A stretch of 64,000 bases of DNA from Mycolicibacterium hippocampi (lineage in GTDB: Bacteria; Actinomycetota; Actinomycetes; Mycobacteriales; Mycobacteriaceae), in assembly GCF_010723735.1 (NCBI RefSeq), contig NZ_BLLB01000002.1, positions 2,790,001 through 2,854,000 of the forward strand, read 5' to 3'. Below are positions 47,364 through 57,637 of the stretch, piece by piece. How positions within the stretch are numbered: the stretch's first letter is position 1; each line of letters begins with the position of its first letter. The notes under the pieces are model-generated. The model saw only the letters and a program-made list of their open reading frames with translations, made no database searches and had not been told where the DNA came from. Both the position numbers and the translations under genes were made by a program.

Positions 47364-48851
47364 ATGACCAACACGATTGATTCCTCCCACGTCGCCACAC
47401 TGATGTCGGCGCAAGGGATTGCGGCCGAGATTCGGCACGAGGCAGGCCAGCGAAAGAGATCGACGCGATGGGTGCCGTATGCCAGCGCGATGGTCGACCT
47501 CACGACCGCGTCGCTGGCGGTGGCCGTCGGAATGACGTGGGCCAACAAGACCAATCAGCTGTTACCGCCGAGCTGGATGGTGTGCTTCTTCGCCCCCACT
47601 GTCGTCGCAGTGTCGGCGCTCGGTGGCCGGTACAGGCGCAAAGTGAACCGCTCTTTCCTCGAAGAGCTGCCGACGATCGAGGCCGTCACCGCCCTGGCGG
47701 CGATGCTGCTGCTCAGCGGCCTTGTCCTCAACACCGGAATCACCGGGTCACGCAGCGGTGCGGTGGCTCGTGTCTGGATGTGCGGGGCGATCCTCATTCC
47801 GGTCGGCCGGCTGCTGTGGATCGAATGGAAGCGCTACTGTTTCCGCCGCGACCGTCTGACCGCTCCCACTCTGATCGTCGGCAACGGCCAGATCGCCGAG
47901 AAGGTGCTCGAGCGAATCACCGGATCGACCGCATACGGCCTGCGCGCGGTCGGGATCATCGACGACGAGGTCCCCTCGATGGGCCCGGACCGGAAATCAC
48001 CGGCTGCCGTCCCGTACCTGGGCAAGCTGGCCGACATCGAGCAGGCGATCACCCGCACCGGCGCCGAATGCATCATCGTGGCGTTCTCGCGAACCCGCGA
48101 TGAGGCGTTGGCCGATGTGGTCCGCATCGCCTACAAGCACAGCATGAACGTGTGGATAGTGCCACGGATCTTCGATGCGATCGGCGTGCACTCCCGCATC
48201 GATCATGTGGGCGGTCTGCCCCTGATCTCGGTTCCCCGCACCGACCCGCGCGGCTGGGAGTTTCGCGCCAAGCACATTTCCGACCGGGTGTTCGCCACGG
48301 CCGGGCTCGTGCTGATCTCCCCGCTGTTCCTCACGTTGATGCTGCTGGTCCGGCTCAGCTCCCCGGGGCCGATCTTCTACGGCCAGGATCGGATCGGGCG
48401 TGACGGCCGGGTGTTCTGCTGCCGGAAGTTCCGTTCGATGCGCCCGCTGCGTGAATCCGATGCCCGGTTCACGCTCAGCGACGGCACCGCGCCGGGGGGT
48501 GTCGAAGGGGAGGACCGCCGCACGCCGATCGGAAAGTTCATGCGGGCCACGTCGCTCGACGAACTCCCGCAATTGCTCAACGTCATCAGGGGCGAGATGA
48601 GCCTGGTGGGTCCGCGTCCCGAGCGCCCGGAGTACGTCGACCTGTTCAACGCCCAGATCGTGCGGTACGGCGACCGGCACCGCGTGAAGGCCGGGATCAC
48701 TGGTTGGGCCCAGGTACACGGCCTGCGTGGACAGACGTCGATCGCCGACCGCGCCGAATGGGACAACTTCTATATCGAGAACTGGTCGATCTGGCTCGAT
48801 TGGCGGATCTTGGCGATGACGGTGCTGGCGGTGCTCCGTCGCGCCGAATGA
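47364..48851 (+). CDS. Polyprenyl glycosylphosphotransferase (sugar transferase, WbaP/WcaJ type)
   Basis: 495-residue membrane enzyme that transfers a sugar-1-phosphate to undecaprenyl- or decaprenyl-phosphate, starting synthesis of a surface polysaccharide. Four N-terminal membrane helices (about 40-145), a Rossmann-like CoA-binding domain (TLIVGNGQIAEKVLERI), one further hydrophobic segment, and a C-terminal transferase domain with GPIFYGQDRIGRDGRVF, RKFRSM, TSLDELPQLLNVIRGEMS and GPRPERPEY. The nearest neighbours are not glycan genes, so it stands alone. Start uncertain: a GTG 36 bases upstream is equally possible. The 283 bases back to the tsf terminator show no other gene. Confidence 0.9.
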   Translation: MTNTIDSSHVATLMSAQGIAAEIRHEAGQRKRSTRWVPYASAMVDLTTASLAVAVGMTWANKTNQLLPPSWMVCFFAPTVVAVSALGGRYRRKVNRSFLEELPTIEAVTALAAMLLLSGLVLNTGITGSRSGAVARVWMCGAILIPVGRLLWIEWKRYCFRRDRLTAPTLIVGNGQIAEKVLERITGSTAYGLRAVGIIDDEVPSMGPDRKSPAAVPYLGKLADIEQAITRTGAECIIVAFSRTRDEALADVVRIAYKHSMNVWIVPRIFDAIGVHSRIDHVGGLPLISVPRTDPRGWEFRAKHISDRVFATAGLVLISPLFLTLMLLVRLSSPGPIFYGQDRIGRDGRVFCCRKFRSMRPLRESDARFTLSDGTAPGGVEGEDRRTPIGKFMRATSLDELPQLLNVIRGEMSLVGPRPERPEYVDLFNAQIVRYGDRHRVKAGITGWAQVHGLRGQTSIADRAEWDNFYIENWSIWLDWRILAMTVLAVLRRAE

Positions 48852-48892
48852 ACCAGTGACGACGCCCCGGTACGCTTTGGTACCGTCGTTCG

Positions 48893-50299
48893 ATGGACCG
48901 GATAACCGCCTTCTCCGATGATGCCCTGGGCGACCTCGACGCCGTTGGTCTGGTCGACGCGATGCGCGCCGGAACAGTGTCTGCTGCAGAGATCGTCGAG
49001 GCGGCGATCGCCCGCGCCGAGGCGGTGAACCCGGCGCTCAACGGTCTGGCCTACGAGACCTTCGAGCAGGCACGGGCGCGGGCCCGACTGCGCCGGCCCT
49101 ACGGCGGTTTCTTCGACGGGGTGCCGTCGTTCATCAAGGACAACGTCGCCGTCGCCGGCATGCCGACGATGAACGGCACCGACGCCTGGGATCCGCGACC
49201 CGCCGACGCCGACGGGGATTTCGCCCGCGCGTACCTGGCGACCGGACTGATACCGCTGGGCAAGACACAGCTCTCGGAGTTCGGTTTCAGCGCGTCTGCG
49301 GAACACGCCCGGCTCGGCTCGGTACGTAATCCGTGGAACACCGACCACACCGCCGGAGCCTCGTCGTCGGGTTCGGGGGCGTTCGTCGCCGCAGGTGTGG
49401 TGCCGATCGCCCACGCCAACGACGGCGGGGGCTCGATCCGGATTCCTGCGTCCTGCAACGGGCTGGTGGGTCTCAAGCCGTCGCGAGGCCGGCTCCCGCT
49501 GGACAAGGACATGCGGCAGATGCCGGTGCGCATCGTCCACAACGGCGTGCTCAGCCGCTCCGTCCGCGACACCGCCGCGTTCTACCGCGAGATGGAACGC
49601 GTGCATGCCAACCCGAAGCTGCCCCCAGTGGGCGACATCGCCGGACCTGCCGAGAAGCGACTGCGAATCGCCGTGTGCGTCAAGTCGATCACCCGCGAGG
49701 CCGGTCCCGAGGTCACCGAGTTGACGTACCGGACCGCGGCGCTGCTCGAGGAGCTCGGTCACCGGGTGACGCCGATCGACAACCCGGTGCCGGCCCGGTT
49801 CATGGACGACTTCCTGTTGTACTGGTCGTTTCTGGCGTTCGCCTTGGTCAGGGGTGGCCGCCGCACCTTCGGCGACAGTTTCGACCGCGACCGTCTCGAC
49901 AACCTCACGCTGGGGCTGGAGAGCCACGCCGCCCGCAACCTGCACCGGTTGCCGCTGGCCATCGCCCGGCTGGCCCGTATCCGGCGGGTCACGTCGCGGC
50001 TGTCGTCGACCTACGACGTGCTGCTGACACCGACGATGGCCGATGTCACGCCGCGCATCGGCCACCTCGACCCGACTGCCGACTACCAGCAGATCATCGA
50101 CCGGCTCGTCGAGTGGGTGGCCTTCACGCCACTGCAGAACGCGACCGGCGAGCCGGCGATCTCGTTGCCGCTGGCCGAATCCGCGTCCGGACTCCCGGTC
50201 GGGATGATGTTCTCTGCCGCTCTCGGTCAGGACGCCCGGTTGCTCGAGCTGGCCTACGAGCTCGAGGAAGCCCGGCCCTGGGCGCGAATCCAGGCCTGA
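48893..50299 (+). CDS. amiC: Amidase (amidase signature family, AmiC-like)
   Basis: 468-residue hydrolase of the amidase signature family. The Ser-Ser-Lys triad is visible: K82 in SFIKDNVAV, a serine in AGASSSGSGAFVA, and the nucleophile serine in GGGSIRIPASCNG. Such enzymes cleave carboxamides to acids and ammonia. It follows tsf in M. tuberculosis (amiC, Rv2888c); here the sugar transferase separates them. The ATG start gives MDRITAFSDDALGDLDAVGL. A candidate hairpin (7-bp arms, 50310-50358) follows the stop. Confidence 0.92.
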   Translation: MDRITAFSDDALGDLDAVGLVDAMRAGTVSAAEIVEAAIARAEAVNPALNGLAYETFEQARARARLRRPYGGFFDGVPSFIKDNVAVAGMPTMNGTDAWDPRPADADGDFARAYLATGLIPLGKTQLSEFGFSASAEHARLGSVRNPWNTDHTAGASSSGSGAFVAAGVVPIAHANDGGGSIRIPASCNGLVGLKPSRGRLPLDKDMRQMPVRIVHNGVLSRSVRDTAAFYREMERVHANPKLPPVGDIAGPAEKRLRIAVCVKSITREAGPEVTELTYRTAALLEELGHRVTPIDNPVPARFMDDFLLYWSFLAFALVRGGRRTFGDSFDRDRLDNLTLGLESHAARNLHRLPLAIARLARIRRVTSRLSSTYDVLLTPTMADVTPRIGHLDPTADYQQIIDRLVEWVAFTPLQNATGEPAISLPLAESASGLPVGMMFSAALGQDARLLELAYELEEARPWARIQA

Positions 50300-50502
50300 C
50301 AACGACCCTCGTCGGCAATGAGCGCGCGCAAAATGCCATGAATTTCGGCGCGCCGACGTACAGACATGCGCGCTCGCGCAAAGGAGGCGACGAAATCCGT
50401 TGCGGTGAGGACACATCGCTGTAACGCGACCGGCGACGTGTTAACAACACCGACATTGCAAGTGGCCGTCGGCGAAACTTTGCGCTCGCACCATCGCTTC
50501 TC

Positions 50503-52476
50503 GTGGAGACCAGCCCCATCGTGAGCACGCCGGGCACCGGTGATCCGGTCCGCTATCCACTGGACCCGTTGTCGGGCGCCGAGATCGAAGCGGCAGCCCG
50601 GATCCTGTCGGAATCCGACTATGGAACTCCCACAATGAAATTCGTGATGATTCAGCTCTGTGAACCCGCCAAGACCCCGGAGCTGACATTCGATCCCACT
50701 GTCCACGTCCCCCGGCAGGCGTTCGCCACCATGTACGACGCGGCCGCCAAGATGATCTACGAAGCGGTTGTCGACGTGCTGGCGGGCACCGTCGACGAGT
50801 GGAAGGAGATCCCGGGCCGGTTCCCCTCCTACCTCGTGGAGCACATGACCGGGGTGGAGGAGAAGGTGCGGGAGGACCCGCGCTGGCAGGCCGCTATGCG
50901 CAAACGCGGAGTGACCGACTTCAGCCTGGCGATGATCGACCCGTGGCCCGCGGGCTACTACGGCGCGCAGGATCATCACGACAACTCCGCACTCATCTGC
51001 CGCCCGCTGACGTTCATGCGGGCCGCTCCCTCCGAGCACGGCTACGCGCGCCCCGTCGAAGGCCTGATCGTCACGTTCGATCTCGATGCGATGGAGGTCA
51101 TCGACATCGAGGATCACGGTGTCGTGCCGTTGCCGCCGACCGCGGGCAACTATGCCGAGAAGTTCATGTTCGATCCGGACAACCGCCCGGCGTTCACCGA
51201 GTTCCGGCAGGACGTCAAACCGATCGAGATCACCCAGCCCGATGGCCCGAGCTTCACCGTCGACGGCTGGCAGGTCAGCTGGCAGAAGTGGTCGATGCGG
51301 ATCGGTTTCAACCCCCGTGAAGGCATCACGCTGCACGAGGTCACCTACACCGATCGGGGCGAGGCCAGGCCGATCCTGTACCGCGGTTCGCTCTCGGAGA
51401 TGGTGGTGCCCTACGGTGACAGCTCGCCGACCCACTGGAACAAGAACGTCTTCGACATGGGCGAGGTCGGGATGGGCTTCTCGGCCAATCCGTTGACGCT
51501 CGGGTGCGATTGTCTGGGCGAGATCCACTACTTCGACGGCACGGTCAACGATTCCAGCGGGAACGCTGTGACGATCCCCAACGCCATCTGCATGCACGAG
51601 GAGGACTACGGAATCTCCTGGAAGCACACCGATTTCCGCACCGGGGAAGTCGAGGTTCGACGGTCGCGGCGGCTGGTGGTCTCGATGATCTGCACCGTCG
51701 GCAACTACGAGTACGGGTTCTTCTGGTACTTCTACAACGATGCCTCCATCGAGGTGGAAGTGAAGCTGTCCGGGGTGCTCACCACCGGTGCCATCTCAGA
51801 CGGTGAGCAGCCCCGCTGGGGCAAGATGGTCGCCCCGGGCCTCTACGGTCCCAACCATCAGCACTTCTTCAACTTCCGGCTCGACATGAGCGTCGACGGG
51901 CCCGGAAACAGTGTGTACGAAGTCGATTCGATCTGCGAGCCGGACCCGGCGCTCAACCCGCACCGCAACGCGTGGATCACCCGGGACACCCTGGTGGCCT
52001 CGGAGTCCGACGGCGCCCGGGACTGGAACTGGTCCACCGGCCGGTACTGGAAGGTGTCCAACCCGTCGAAGATCAACGAGCTGGGTCAGCCGGTGGCCTA
52101 CAAGCTCACCCCCAAGGACGTGGTGCCGGTGATGGTGCAGGAGGGTTCGCACATCTACGACCGCGCCCGGTTCGTCCAGCACAACCTGTGGGTGACGAAA
52201 TACGACCCGGCCGAGAAGTTCGCGGCGGGCGACTACATGTACCAGTGCGCGGATGCTCAGGGGCTGCCCCAGTTCATCGGCGGTGATGCGCCGCTGGAGG
52301 ACACCGACGTCGTGCTCTGGTACACGGTGGGGGCACACCACGTGGTGCGGCCCGAGGACTGGCCGGTGATGCCGTGCGCCTACACCGGTTTCCATCTCAA
52401 ACCGGTCGGCTTCTTCGACGGCAACCCGGCCCTGGACATTCCGCCGTCGCCGCCGATGGCCTGCCACCAGCACTGA
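50503..52476 (+). CDS. Copper-containing primary amine oxidase
   Basis: 657-residue amine oxidase with copper and topaquinone: it oxidises primary amines to aldehydes, ammonia and H2O2. The topaquinone precursor is Y402 in VGNYEYGFF, the catalytic base D318 in NVFDMGEVG. Copper ligands are H452 and H454 in GPNHQHFF and a third His in VGAHHVVRP (612 or 613). N2/N3 domains precede the large C-terminal beta sandwich. No signal peptide, so probably cytoplasmic. GTG start; another GTG 18 bases later is possible. The aldehyde and ammonia products would serve as carbon and nitrogen sources. Confidence 0.95.
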   Translation: METSPIVSTPGTGDPVRYPLDPLSGAEIEAAARILSESDYGTPTMKFVMIQLCEPAKTPELTFDPTVHVPRQAFATMYDAAAKMIYEAVVDVLAGTVDEWKEIPGRFPSYLVEHMTGVEEKVREDPRWQAAMRKRGVTDFSLAMIDPWPAGYYGAQDHHDNSALICRPLTFMRAAPSEHGYARPVEGLIVTFDLDAMEVIDIEDHGVVPLPPTAGNYAEKFMFDPDNRPAFTEFRQDVKPIEITQPDGPSFTVDGWQVSWQKWSMRIGFNPREGITLHEVTYTDRGEARPILYRGSLSEMVVPYGDSSPTHWNKNVFDMGEVGMGFSANPLTLGCDCLGEIHYFDGTVNDSSGNAVTIPNAICMHEEDYGISWKHTDFRTGEVEVRRSRRLVVSMICTVGNYEYGFFWYFYNDASIEVEVKLSGVLTTGAISDGEQPRWGKMVAPGLYGPNHQHFFNFRLDMSVDGPGNSVYEVDSICEPDPALNPHRNAWITRDTLVASESDGARDWNWSTGRYWKVSNPSKINELGQPVAYKLTPKDVVPVMVQEGSHIYDRARFVQHNLWVTKYDPAEKFAAGDYMYQCADAQGLPQFIGGDAPLEDTDVVLWYTVGAHHVVRPEDWPVMPCAYTGFHLKPVGFFDGNPALDIPPSPPMACHQH

Positions 52477-52565
52477 CAGCCGACGGCGGTGACGCCTGGT
52501 GAATCGGATGGCCATATCAGCGGCTGTCACGGCCCGGCGTCGATTATATTCTGGGCGTGCCAGAG

Positions 52566-53435
52566 ATGGATCGCCGCAACCTGATGTTCATGATGGGTCT
52601 GGGTGCGGCGGCCGCCGCATTGCCGGTAGCCACGGCTCGCGCCCAGCCCGTCCCCGGTGACATTCCGCCCGTCCCGGGCCCACCCGGCGCGCCGGCGCCC
52701 GCTTCCGAGACCGGTACGGGTCTGCTGTTCCAGGACGAGTTCAACGGGCCGGCCGGATCGCCGCCCGACCCGGCGTCGTGGTTCATCGTTCCGGAACGCG
52801 AGACCATCAGGAATCCCCACGAGTGGGACAAACCCTTCAACATGGGGCGCTACGTGACCGACCAGGAGCACGTGTTCCAGGACGGCAACGGCAACCTGGT
52901 CATCCGGGCCACCCGCGGCCCCGGCACCACCATCCAGGAGAAGTACGCCAGCGCCAAGATCGTCGGCAACTGGCGTGGCGGGATGGGCACCACCTGGGAA
53001 GCCCGGGTCAAGCTGGACTGTCTGACCGACGGCGCGTGGCCCGCCTTCTGGCTGATCAACGACAACCCGGTGCGGGGAGGCGAAATCGACCTGGTCGAGT
53101 GGTACGGGAACAACGACTGGCCGTCCGGGACCACCGTGCACGCCCGGCTGGACGGTACGTCGTTCGCCACCCACCGCCATCCCGTCGACAACGCATGGCA
53201 CACCTGGCGGATGACGTGGCTTCCCAGCGGGCTGTACTTCTGGAAGGACTTCCAGCCGGGCATGGAGCCGTTCTTCACCGTGCCCGCGCACTCCGTCGCG
53301 GACTGGCCGTTCAACGACCCCGGTTTCACGATGGCGCCGGTGTTCAACATCGCCGTCGGCGGCTCCGGCGGCCGCGAGCCCGCGGGAGGCACCTATCCGG
53401 CCGAGATGCGCGTCGACTGGATCAGGGTCTTCTGA
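52566..53435 (+). CDS. Secreted GH16 family glucanase-like protein
   Basis: 289-residue exported protein. The N-terminus MDRRNLMFMMGLGAAAAALPVA looks like a Tat-type signal (RRN followed by a hydrophobic stretch), then a Pro-rich linker (about 30-52). The catalytic domain has the GH16 signature EIDLVE (E173, D175, E178) in GGEIDLVEW, with LLFQDEFNGPAG at its start and ARLDGTSFATHRHPVDNAWHTWRM later. GH16 enzymes cleave beta-1,3- or beta-1,3-1,4-glucans. It may attack fungal or plant glucans. ATG preferred to a GTG nine bases upstream because it places the Tat motif at the start. Confidence 0.9.
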   Translation: MDRRNLMFMMGLGAAAAALPVATARAQPVPGDIPPVPGPPGAPAPASETGTGLLFQDEFNGPAGSPPDPASWFIVPERETIRNPHEWDKPFNMGRYVTDQEHVFQDGNGNLVIRATRGPGTTIQEKYASAKIVGNWRGGMGTTWEARVKLDCLTDGAWPAFWLINDNPVRGGEIDLVEWYGNNDWPSGTTVHARLDGTSFATHRHPVDNAWHTWRMTWLPSGLYFWKDFQPGMEPFFTVPAHSVADWPFNDPGFTMAPVFNIAVGGSGGREPAGGTYPAEMRVDWIRVF

Positions 53436-53462
53436 CGTTTTCGGGGTTTGGCCAACCGGTCC

Positions 53463-53990
53463 TCAGATCGGGTCGACTCGGTCGAGCAGCTCGTTGAGGG
53501 TCACCAGATCGAGAAACGCCGTCGCGCGCACCACTTTTCCGTCGCGCATGGTCATCACCCAGAGGTAACTGTTGACATACGGGCGGCCGTCACGAGCCGT
53601 CGCGGTGCCGTCCCAGATCGCCACCACGACGTCACCTTCGGTGATCAGCTCACGCACGTGCGCCTCGATCGGTCCGACGAGGCGGGCCTGGATGGGCCCG
53701 GCGCCGTCCTGGAGGAACTGGGCTCGGCTGGTATACGTCGTCGGTTCCACCGCTCGCGCCACGGTCCAGTGCACGTCGTCTGCCAGGATCGAGAAGAAGC
53801 TGTCCTCGCCACCAACGCCGCGCGCGAATGCCTCACGTACCACGTCGGCGTTGCGTTGCTGCTCGCCGCTGCGCGAAGGCTCCTGCGCGTTACCGGGTGT
53901 GCCGCTGCCGACCATCACGGCAACCGCCAGGACACCGGCGACCAGTACGCGGGCAGCGCGCCGTCGCCGCCGGATGAAATCGAATGTCAT
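53463..53990 (-). CDS. Exported SnoaL-like protein
   Basis: 175-residue protein with a signal peptide (MTFDFIRRRRRAARVLVAGV..., cleavage near GNAQ) followed by an NTF2/SnoaL-like domain: NADVVREAFARGVGGEDSFFSILADDVHWTV, a beta hairpin, and VVVAIWDGTATARDGRPYVNSYLWVMTMRDGKVV. It is convergent with the GH16 gene. The ATG gives the signal peptide. Exported SnoaL domains may bind small hydrophobic ligands; no catalytic role can be assigned. Confidence 0.8.
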   Translation of the reverse strand: MTFDFIRRRRRAARVLVAGVLAVAVMVGSGTPGNAQEPSRSGEQQRNADVVREAFARGVGGEDSFFSILADDVHWTVARAVEPTTYTSRAQFLQDGAGPIQARLVGPIEAHVRELITEGDVVVAIWDGTATARDGRPYVNSYLWVMTMRDGKVVRATAFLDLVTLNELLDRVDPI

Positions 53991-54102
53991 GCCACCGAAC
54001 CTAGGGACGCGAGCATGAACCCGGCAGGATCCCGTTCTCCTGGGAGTGCTGCACCCCGGATGGAGTGAACTCCGACCAGGGAATGTCAGCGATCGGTCGG
54101 CC

Positions 54103-54528
54103 CTAACCGAGTGCGGCGAGCAGCTGCCGGAACTCACGCCGCTGCGCGTCCGTCAGCGGAGCCAGAACCCGTTCCTCGGCCGTGTGGACCGCGGCCTCCA
54201 GGGCGCTCAGCAACTCGTTCCCCTCACGCGTCAACTGCGCGGGCAGCGAGCGGCCGGAAGCCGGCGAGGGAGGGCGGCCCACCACACCACGCGCTTCCAG
54301 AGCGCGCAGCACCACGTTCATCGCTTGCGGGGACACGTTGAGGTCGCGCGCCAGCTCCGCATTGGAGCGGCCCGGGTGCTGGGACAGGATTCGGATGCAG
54401 AGGTATTGGGGGAACGACAGATTCAGCGGATCGAGCGCCGAGGCGGACACTTCCGAGCGCAGCACGGACGCCACCCGGTACAGAAGGTAACCCAGCGGCC
54501 GGTCCTCGGTAGGCGACATATCAATCAT
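54103..54528 (-). CDS. MarR family regulator, apparent Rv2887 counterpart
   Basis: 141-residue winged-helix repressor. The sequence PLGYLLYRVASVLRSEVS, LSQHPGRSNAELARDLNVS, PQAMNVVLRALEARGVVGRP, SGRSLPAQLT closely recalls M. tuberculosis Rv2887, which occupies the same interval between amiC and pyrH. Rv2887 represses the methyltransferase gene Rv0560c, and salicylate-like ligands relieve this. Here the divergently transcribed neighbour is a methyltransferase of the same type. ATG at 54528; a second ATG nine bases inside is possible. Palindromes overlap its own start region, pointing to autoregulation. Confidence 0.88.
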   Translation of the reverse strand: MIDMSPTEDRPLGYLLYRVASVLRSEVSASALDPLNLSFPQYLCIRILSQHPGRSNAELARDLNVSPQAMNVVLRALEARGVVGRPPSPASGRSLPAQLTREGNELLSALEAAVHTAEERVLAPLTDAQRREFRQLLAALG

Positions 54529-54554
54529 GTTGACATATATCAACGTCGTTGATA
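54529..54554. promoter_or_regulatory. Probable MarR operator
   Basis: A perfect inverted repeat TATCAAC-GTC-GTTGATA (54538-54554) and an overlapping dyad GTTGA-n6-TCAAC (54529-54544) fill the 36 bases between the divergent marR and methyltransferase starts. Three alternating GTTGA/TCAAC half-sites could hold more than one MarR dimer and repress both genes. Confidence 0.7.
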
Positions 54555-54555
54555 A

Positions 54556-55248
<693 letters not shown>

Positions 55249-55358
55249 GCCCACACGGCCCCCGACGTGGTGCACTGGTCGCGATGAGGCAGGATTAGGG
55301 GAGCCGTCCGCGGCATCGGAGGGGGTGGCGACGCATGCGAGGACCGCAAAGGAGTCGG

Positions 55359-56114
55359 ATGGCGGAATCCACAGGTTCCCACGGTGCGGGCTCGTCGCCC
55401 CCGATCAGGCCCGCCTACTCGCGAGTGCTGCTCAAGCTCGGTGGCGAGATGTTCGGCGGCGGGCAGGTCGGCCTCGACCCCGACGTGGTCGCACTGGTCG
55501 CGCGTCAGATCGCCGAGGTGGTGCGCAGTGGCGCCCAGGTGGCCGTCGTCATCGGTGGCGGCAACTTCTTCCGCGGCGCACAACTGCAGCAGCGGGGCAT
55601 GGAACGTAGCCGCTCGGACTACATGGGCATGCTCGGCACCGTGATGAACAGCCTTGCCCTACAGGACTTCCTGGAAAAGGAAGGCATCCAGACCCGGGTG
55701 CAGACCGCCATCACGATGGGGCAGGTGGCCGAGCCCTACATTCCGCTGCGGGCCCGGCGGCACCTCGAGAAGGGCCGGGTGGTCATCTTCGGTGCGGGAA
55801 TGGGGCTGCCGTACTTCTCCACCGACACCACCGCCGCGCAGCGCGCCCTGGAGATCGGTGCCGAAGTGGTGCTGATGGCCAAAGCCGTCGAAGGTGTGTT
55901 CACCGCAGACCCGCGGGTGCACCCCGACGCCGAACTGCTCACCGCGATCAGCCACCGTGAGGTCATCGACCGCGGACTCAAGGTCGCCGACGCGACCGCG
56001 TTCAGCCTGTGCATGGACAACGGTATGCCGATCCTGGTGTTCAACCTGCTCACCGATGGCAATATCGCGCGTGCGGTGGCGGGTGAGAAGATCGGAACAC
56101 TGGTCACCACATGA
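55359..56114 (+). CDS. pyrH: Uridylate kinase
   Basis: Hexameric UMP kinase that makes UDP for pyrimidine nucleotide supply. The 251-residue product has [63 protein letters not shown] and [12 protein letters not shown], all diagnostic. I took the ATG at 55359 (GGAG four bases before it); an ATG 24 bases upstream with its own GGAGG-type site is equally plausible, as the N-terminal 25 residues are poorly conserved. First gene of pyrH-frr-cdsA-rlmN. Confidence 0.95.
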   Translation: MAESTGSHGAGSSPPIRPAYSRVLLKLGGEMFGGGQVGLDPDVVALVARQIAEVVRSGAQVAVVIGGGNFFRGAQLQQRGMERSRSDYMGMLGTVMNSLALQDFLEKEGIQTRVQTAITMGQVAEPYIPLRARRHLEKGRVVIFGAGMGLPYFSTDTTAAQRALEIGAEVVLMAKAVEGVFTADPRVHPDAELLTAISHREVIDRGLKVADATAFSLCMDNGMPILVFNLLTDGNIARAVAGEKIGTLVTT

Positions 56115-56159
56115 TCGACGGACTACCGCGCACGCGCGGAGCAGGAAAGTAGGAGCACA

Positions 56160-56717
56160 GTGATCGACGAAACGCTCTTCGATGCCGAGGAGAAGATGGA
56201 GAAGGCCGTGTCGGTGGCGCGGGACGATCTGGCGTCGATCCGCACCGGTCGTGCGAACCCCGGCATGTTCAACCGCATCAACATCGACTACTACGGTTCC
56301 GCCACCCCGATCACCCAGCTGTCCAGCATCAACGTGCCCGAAGCGCGGCTGATCGTCATCAAGCCCTACGAGGCCAACCAACTCCGCAACATCGAGGATG
56401 CGATCCGCAACTCCGACCTGGGCGTCAACCCCACCAACGACGGCAACGTCATCCGGGTCTCGATCCCTCAGCTGACCGAGGAGCGCCGCCGCGACCTGGT
56501 CAAGCAGGCCAAGTCGAAAGGCGAGGACGCCAAGGTGTCGGTCCGCAACATCCGTCGCAAGGCGATGGAGGAGCTGTCCCGCATCAAGAAGGACGGTGAC
56601 GCCGGCGAGGACGAGGTGACCCGCGCCGAGAAGGAACTCGACAAGAGCACCCACCAGTACACCAGTCAGATCGACGAGCTGGTCAAGCACAAAGAAGGCG
56701 AGCTGCTGGAGGTCTGA
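56160..56717 (+). CDS. frr: Ribosome recycling factor
   Basis: 185-residue factor that, with EF-G, splits post-termination ribosomes. The whole family pattern is present: [61 protein letters not shown] and the C-terminal helix. GTG start, 45 bases after pyrH. Its stop is one base before the cdsA start. Confidence 0.97.
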   Translation: MIDETLFDAEEKMEKAVSVARDDLASIRTGRANPGMFNRINIDYYGSATPITQLSSINVPEARLIVIKPYEANQLRNIEDAIRNSDLGVNPTNDGNVIRVSIPQLTEERRRDLVKQAKSKGEDAKVSVRNIRRKAMEELSRIKKDGDAGEDEVTRAEKELDKSTHQYTSQIDELVKHKEGELLEV

Positions 56718-56718
56718 G

Positions 56719-57600
56719 GTGACCGATCAGCAAGCGATTCCCGTGGGAGAGAAGCCGGTCAACGAACCGCCGCAGAAGAAGGCGTCGCGTGCCGGGCGCA
56801 ACCTGCCCGCTGCCATTGCCGTGGGGGTGCTCCTCGGCGGCGGGCTGATCGCCATCCTGTTGTTCGCGCCCTACCTGTGGCTTGCCCTGGTCGCTGTGGC
56901 GGTGGCCATCAGCACCGTCGAGGTGAGCCGGCGACTCGAGGAGGCGGGCTATCACATCCCGCTCATCCCGCTGCTGGTCGGTGGGCAGGCCACGCTGTGG
57001 CTGACCTGGCCGTTCGGTCCGGCGGGCGCGCTGGGCGGGTTTGCGGGCACGGTCGTGGTGTGCATGATCTGGCGTCTGGTCGGGCGGGGGCTCAACCATG
57101 CGCCGCAGAACTACTCCCGCGACATCAGTGCCACGGTGTTCCTCGCCACCTGGGTCCCGCTGTTCGCCAGTTTCGGTGCGCTGCTCATCTACCCCGACGA
57201 CGGTGCGAACCGGGTCTTCTGCCTGATGCTCGGGGTCGTCTTCTCCGACATCGGCGGATACGTGGCGGGGGTCCTGTTCGGCAAGCACACGATGGCGCCG
57301 GCGATCAGTCCCAAGAAGTCCTGGGAGGGCCTGGCCGGTTCGCTGTTGTTCGGCGTCACCGCGTCCGTGCTGGCAGTGATGTTCCTGCTGGACAAGCCGT
57401 GGTGGGCCGGCCTCGCTCTGGGCGTGATGCTGGTCATCACCGGCACGCTCGGCGACCTGGTCGAGTCGCAGTTCAAGCGCGACCTGGGCATCAAGGACAT
57501 GAGTAATCTGCTGCCGGGCCACGGCGGGATGATGGACCGTATCGATGCCATGCTGCCCTCGGCCGTGGCCACCTGGATCGTGCTGACCCTGCTGGCCTGA
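56719..57600 (+). CDS. cdsA: Phosphatidate cytidylyltransferase
   Basis: Integral membrane enzyme making CDP-diacylglycerol from phosphatidate and CTP, the entry to phosphatidylinositol, cardiolipin and PIM synthesis. The 293-residue protein has a hydrophilic N-terminus, then about eight membrane helices. The signature is complete: SPKKSWEG and [16 protein letters not shown] followed by [16 protein letters not shown] start one base after the frr stop, so it is coupled. Confidence 0.95.
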   Translation: MTDQQAIPVGEKPVNEPPQKKASRAGRNLPAAIAVGVLLGGGLIAILLFAPYLWLALVAVAVAISTVEVSRRLEEAGYHIPLIPLLVGGQATLWLTWPFGPAGALGGFAGTVVVCMIWRLVGRGLNHAPQNYSRDISATVFLATWVPLFASFGALLIYPDDGANRVFCLMLGVVFSDIGGYVAGVLFGKHTMAPAISPKKSWEGLAGSLLFGVTASVLAVMFLLDKPWWAGLALGVMLVITGTLGDLVESQFKRDLGIKDMSNLLPGHGGMMDRIDAMLPSAVATWIVLTLLA

Positions 57601-57637
57601 GCAGGGGAGCTCCGGCAGGTGCGATACTTGGGCGCAC

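Noticed and set aside
50310..50424. 28-codon open frame (MNFGAPTYRHARSRKGG start) after the amidase
   Set aside because: No ribosome binding site, overlaps a hairpin, and composition looks non-coding.
50440..50456. GTTAAC-n6-GACAT as a GlnR box before the amine oxidase
   Set aside because: The second half matches only three of five positions; nitrogen control of the oxidase is plausible but not supported by this site.
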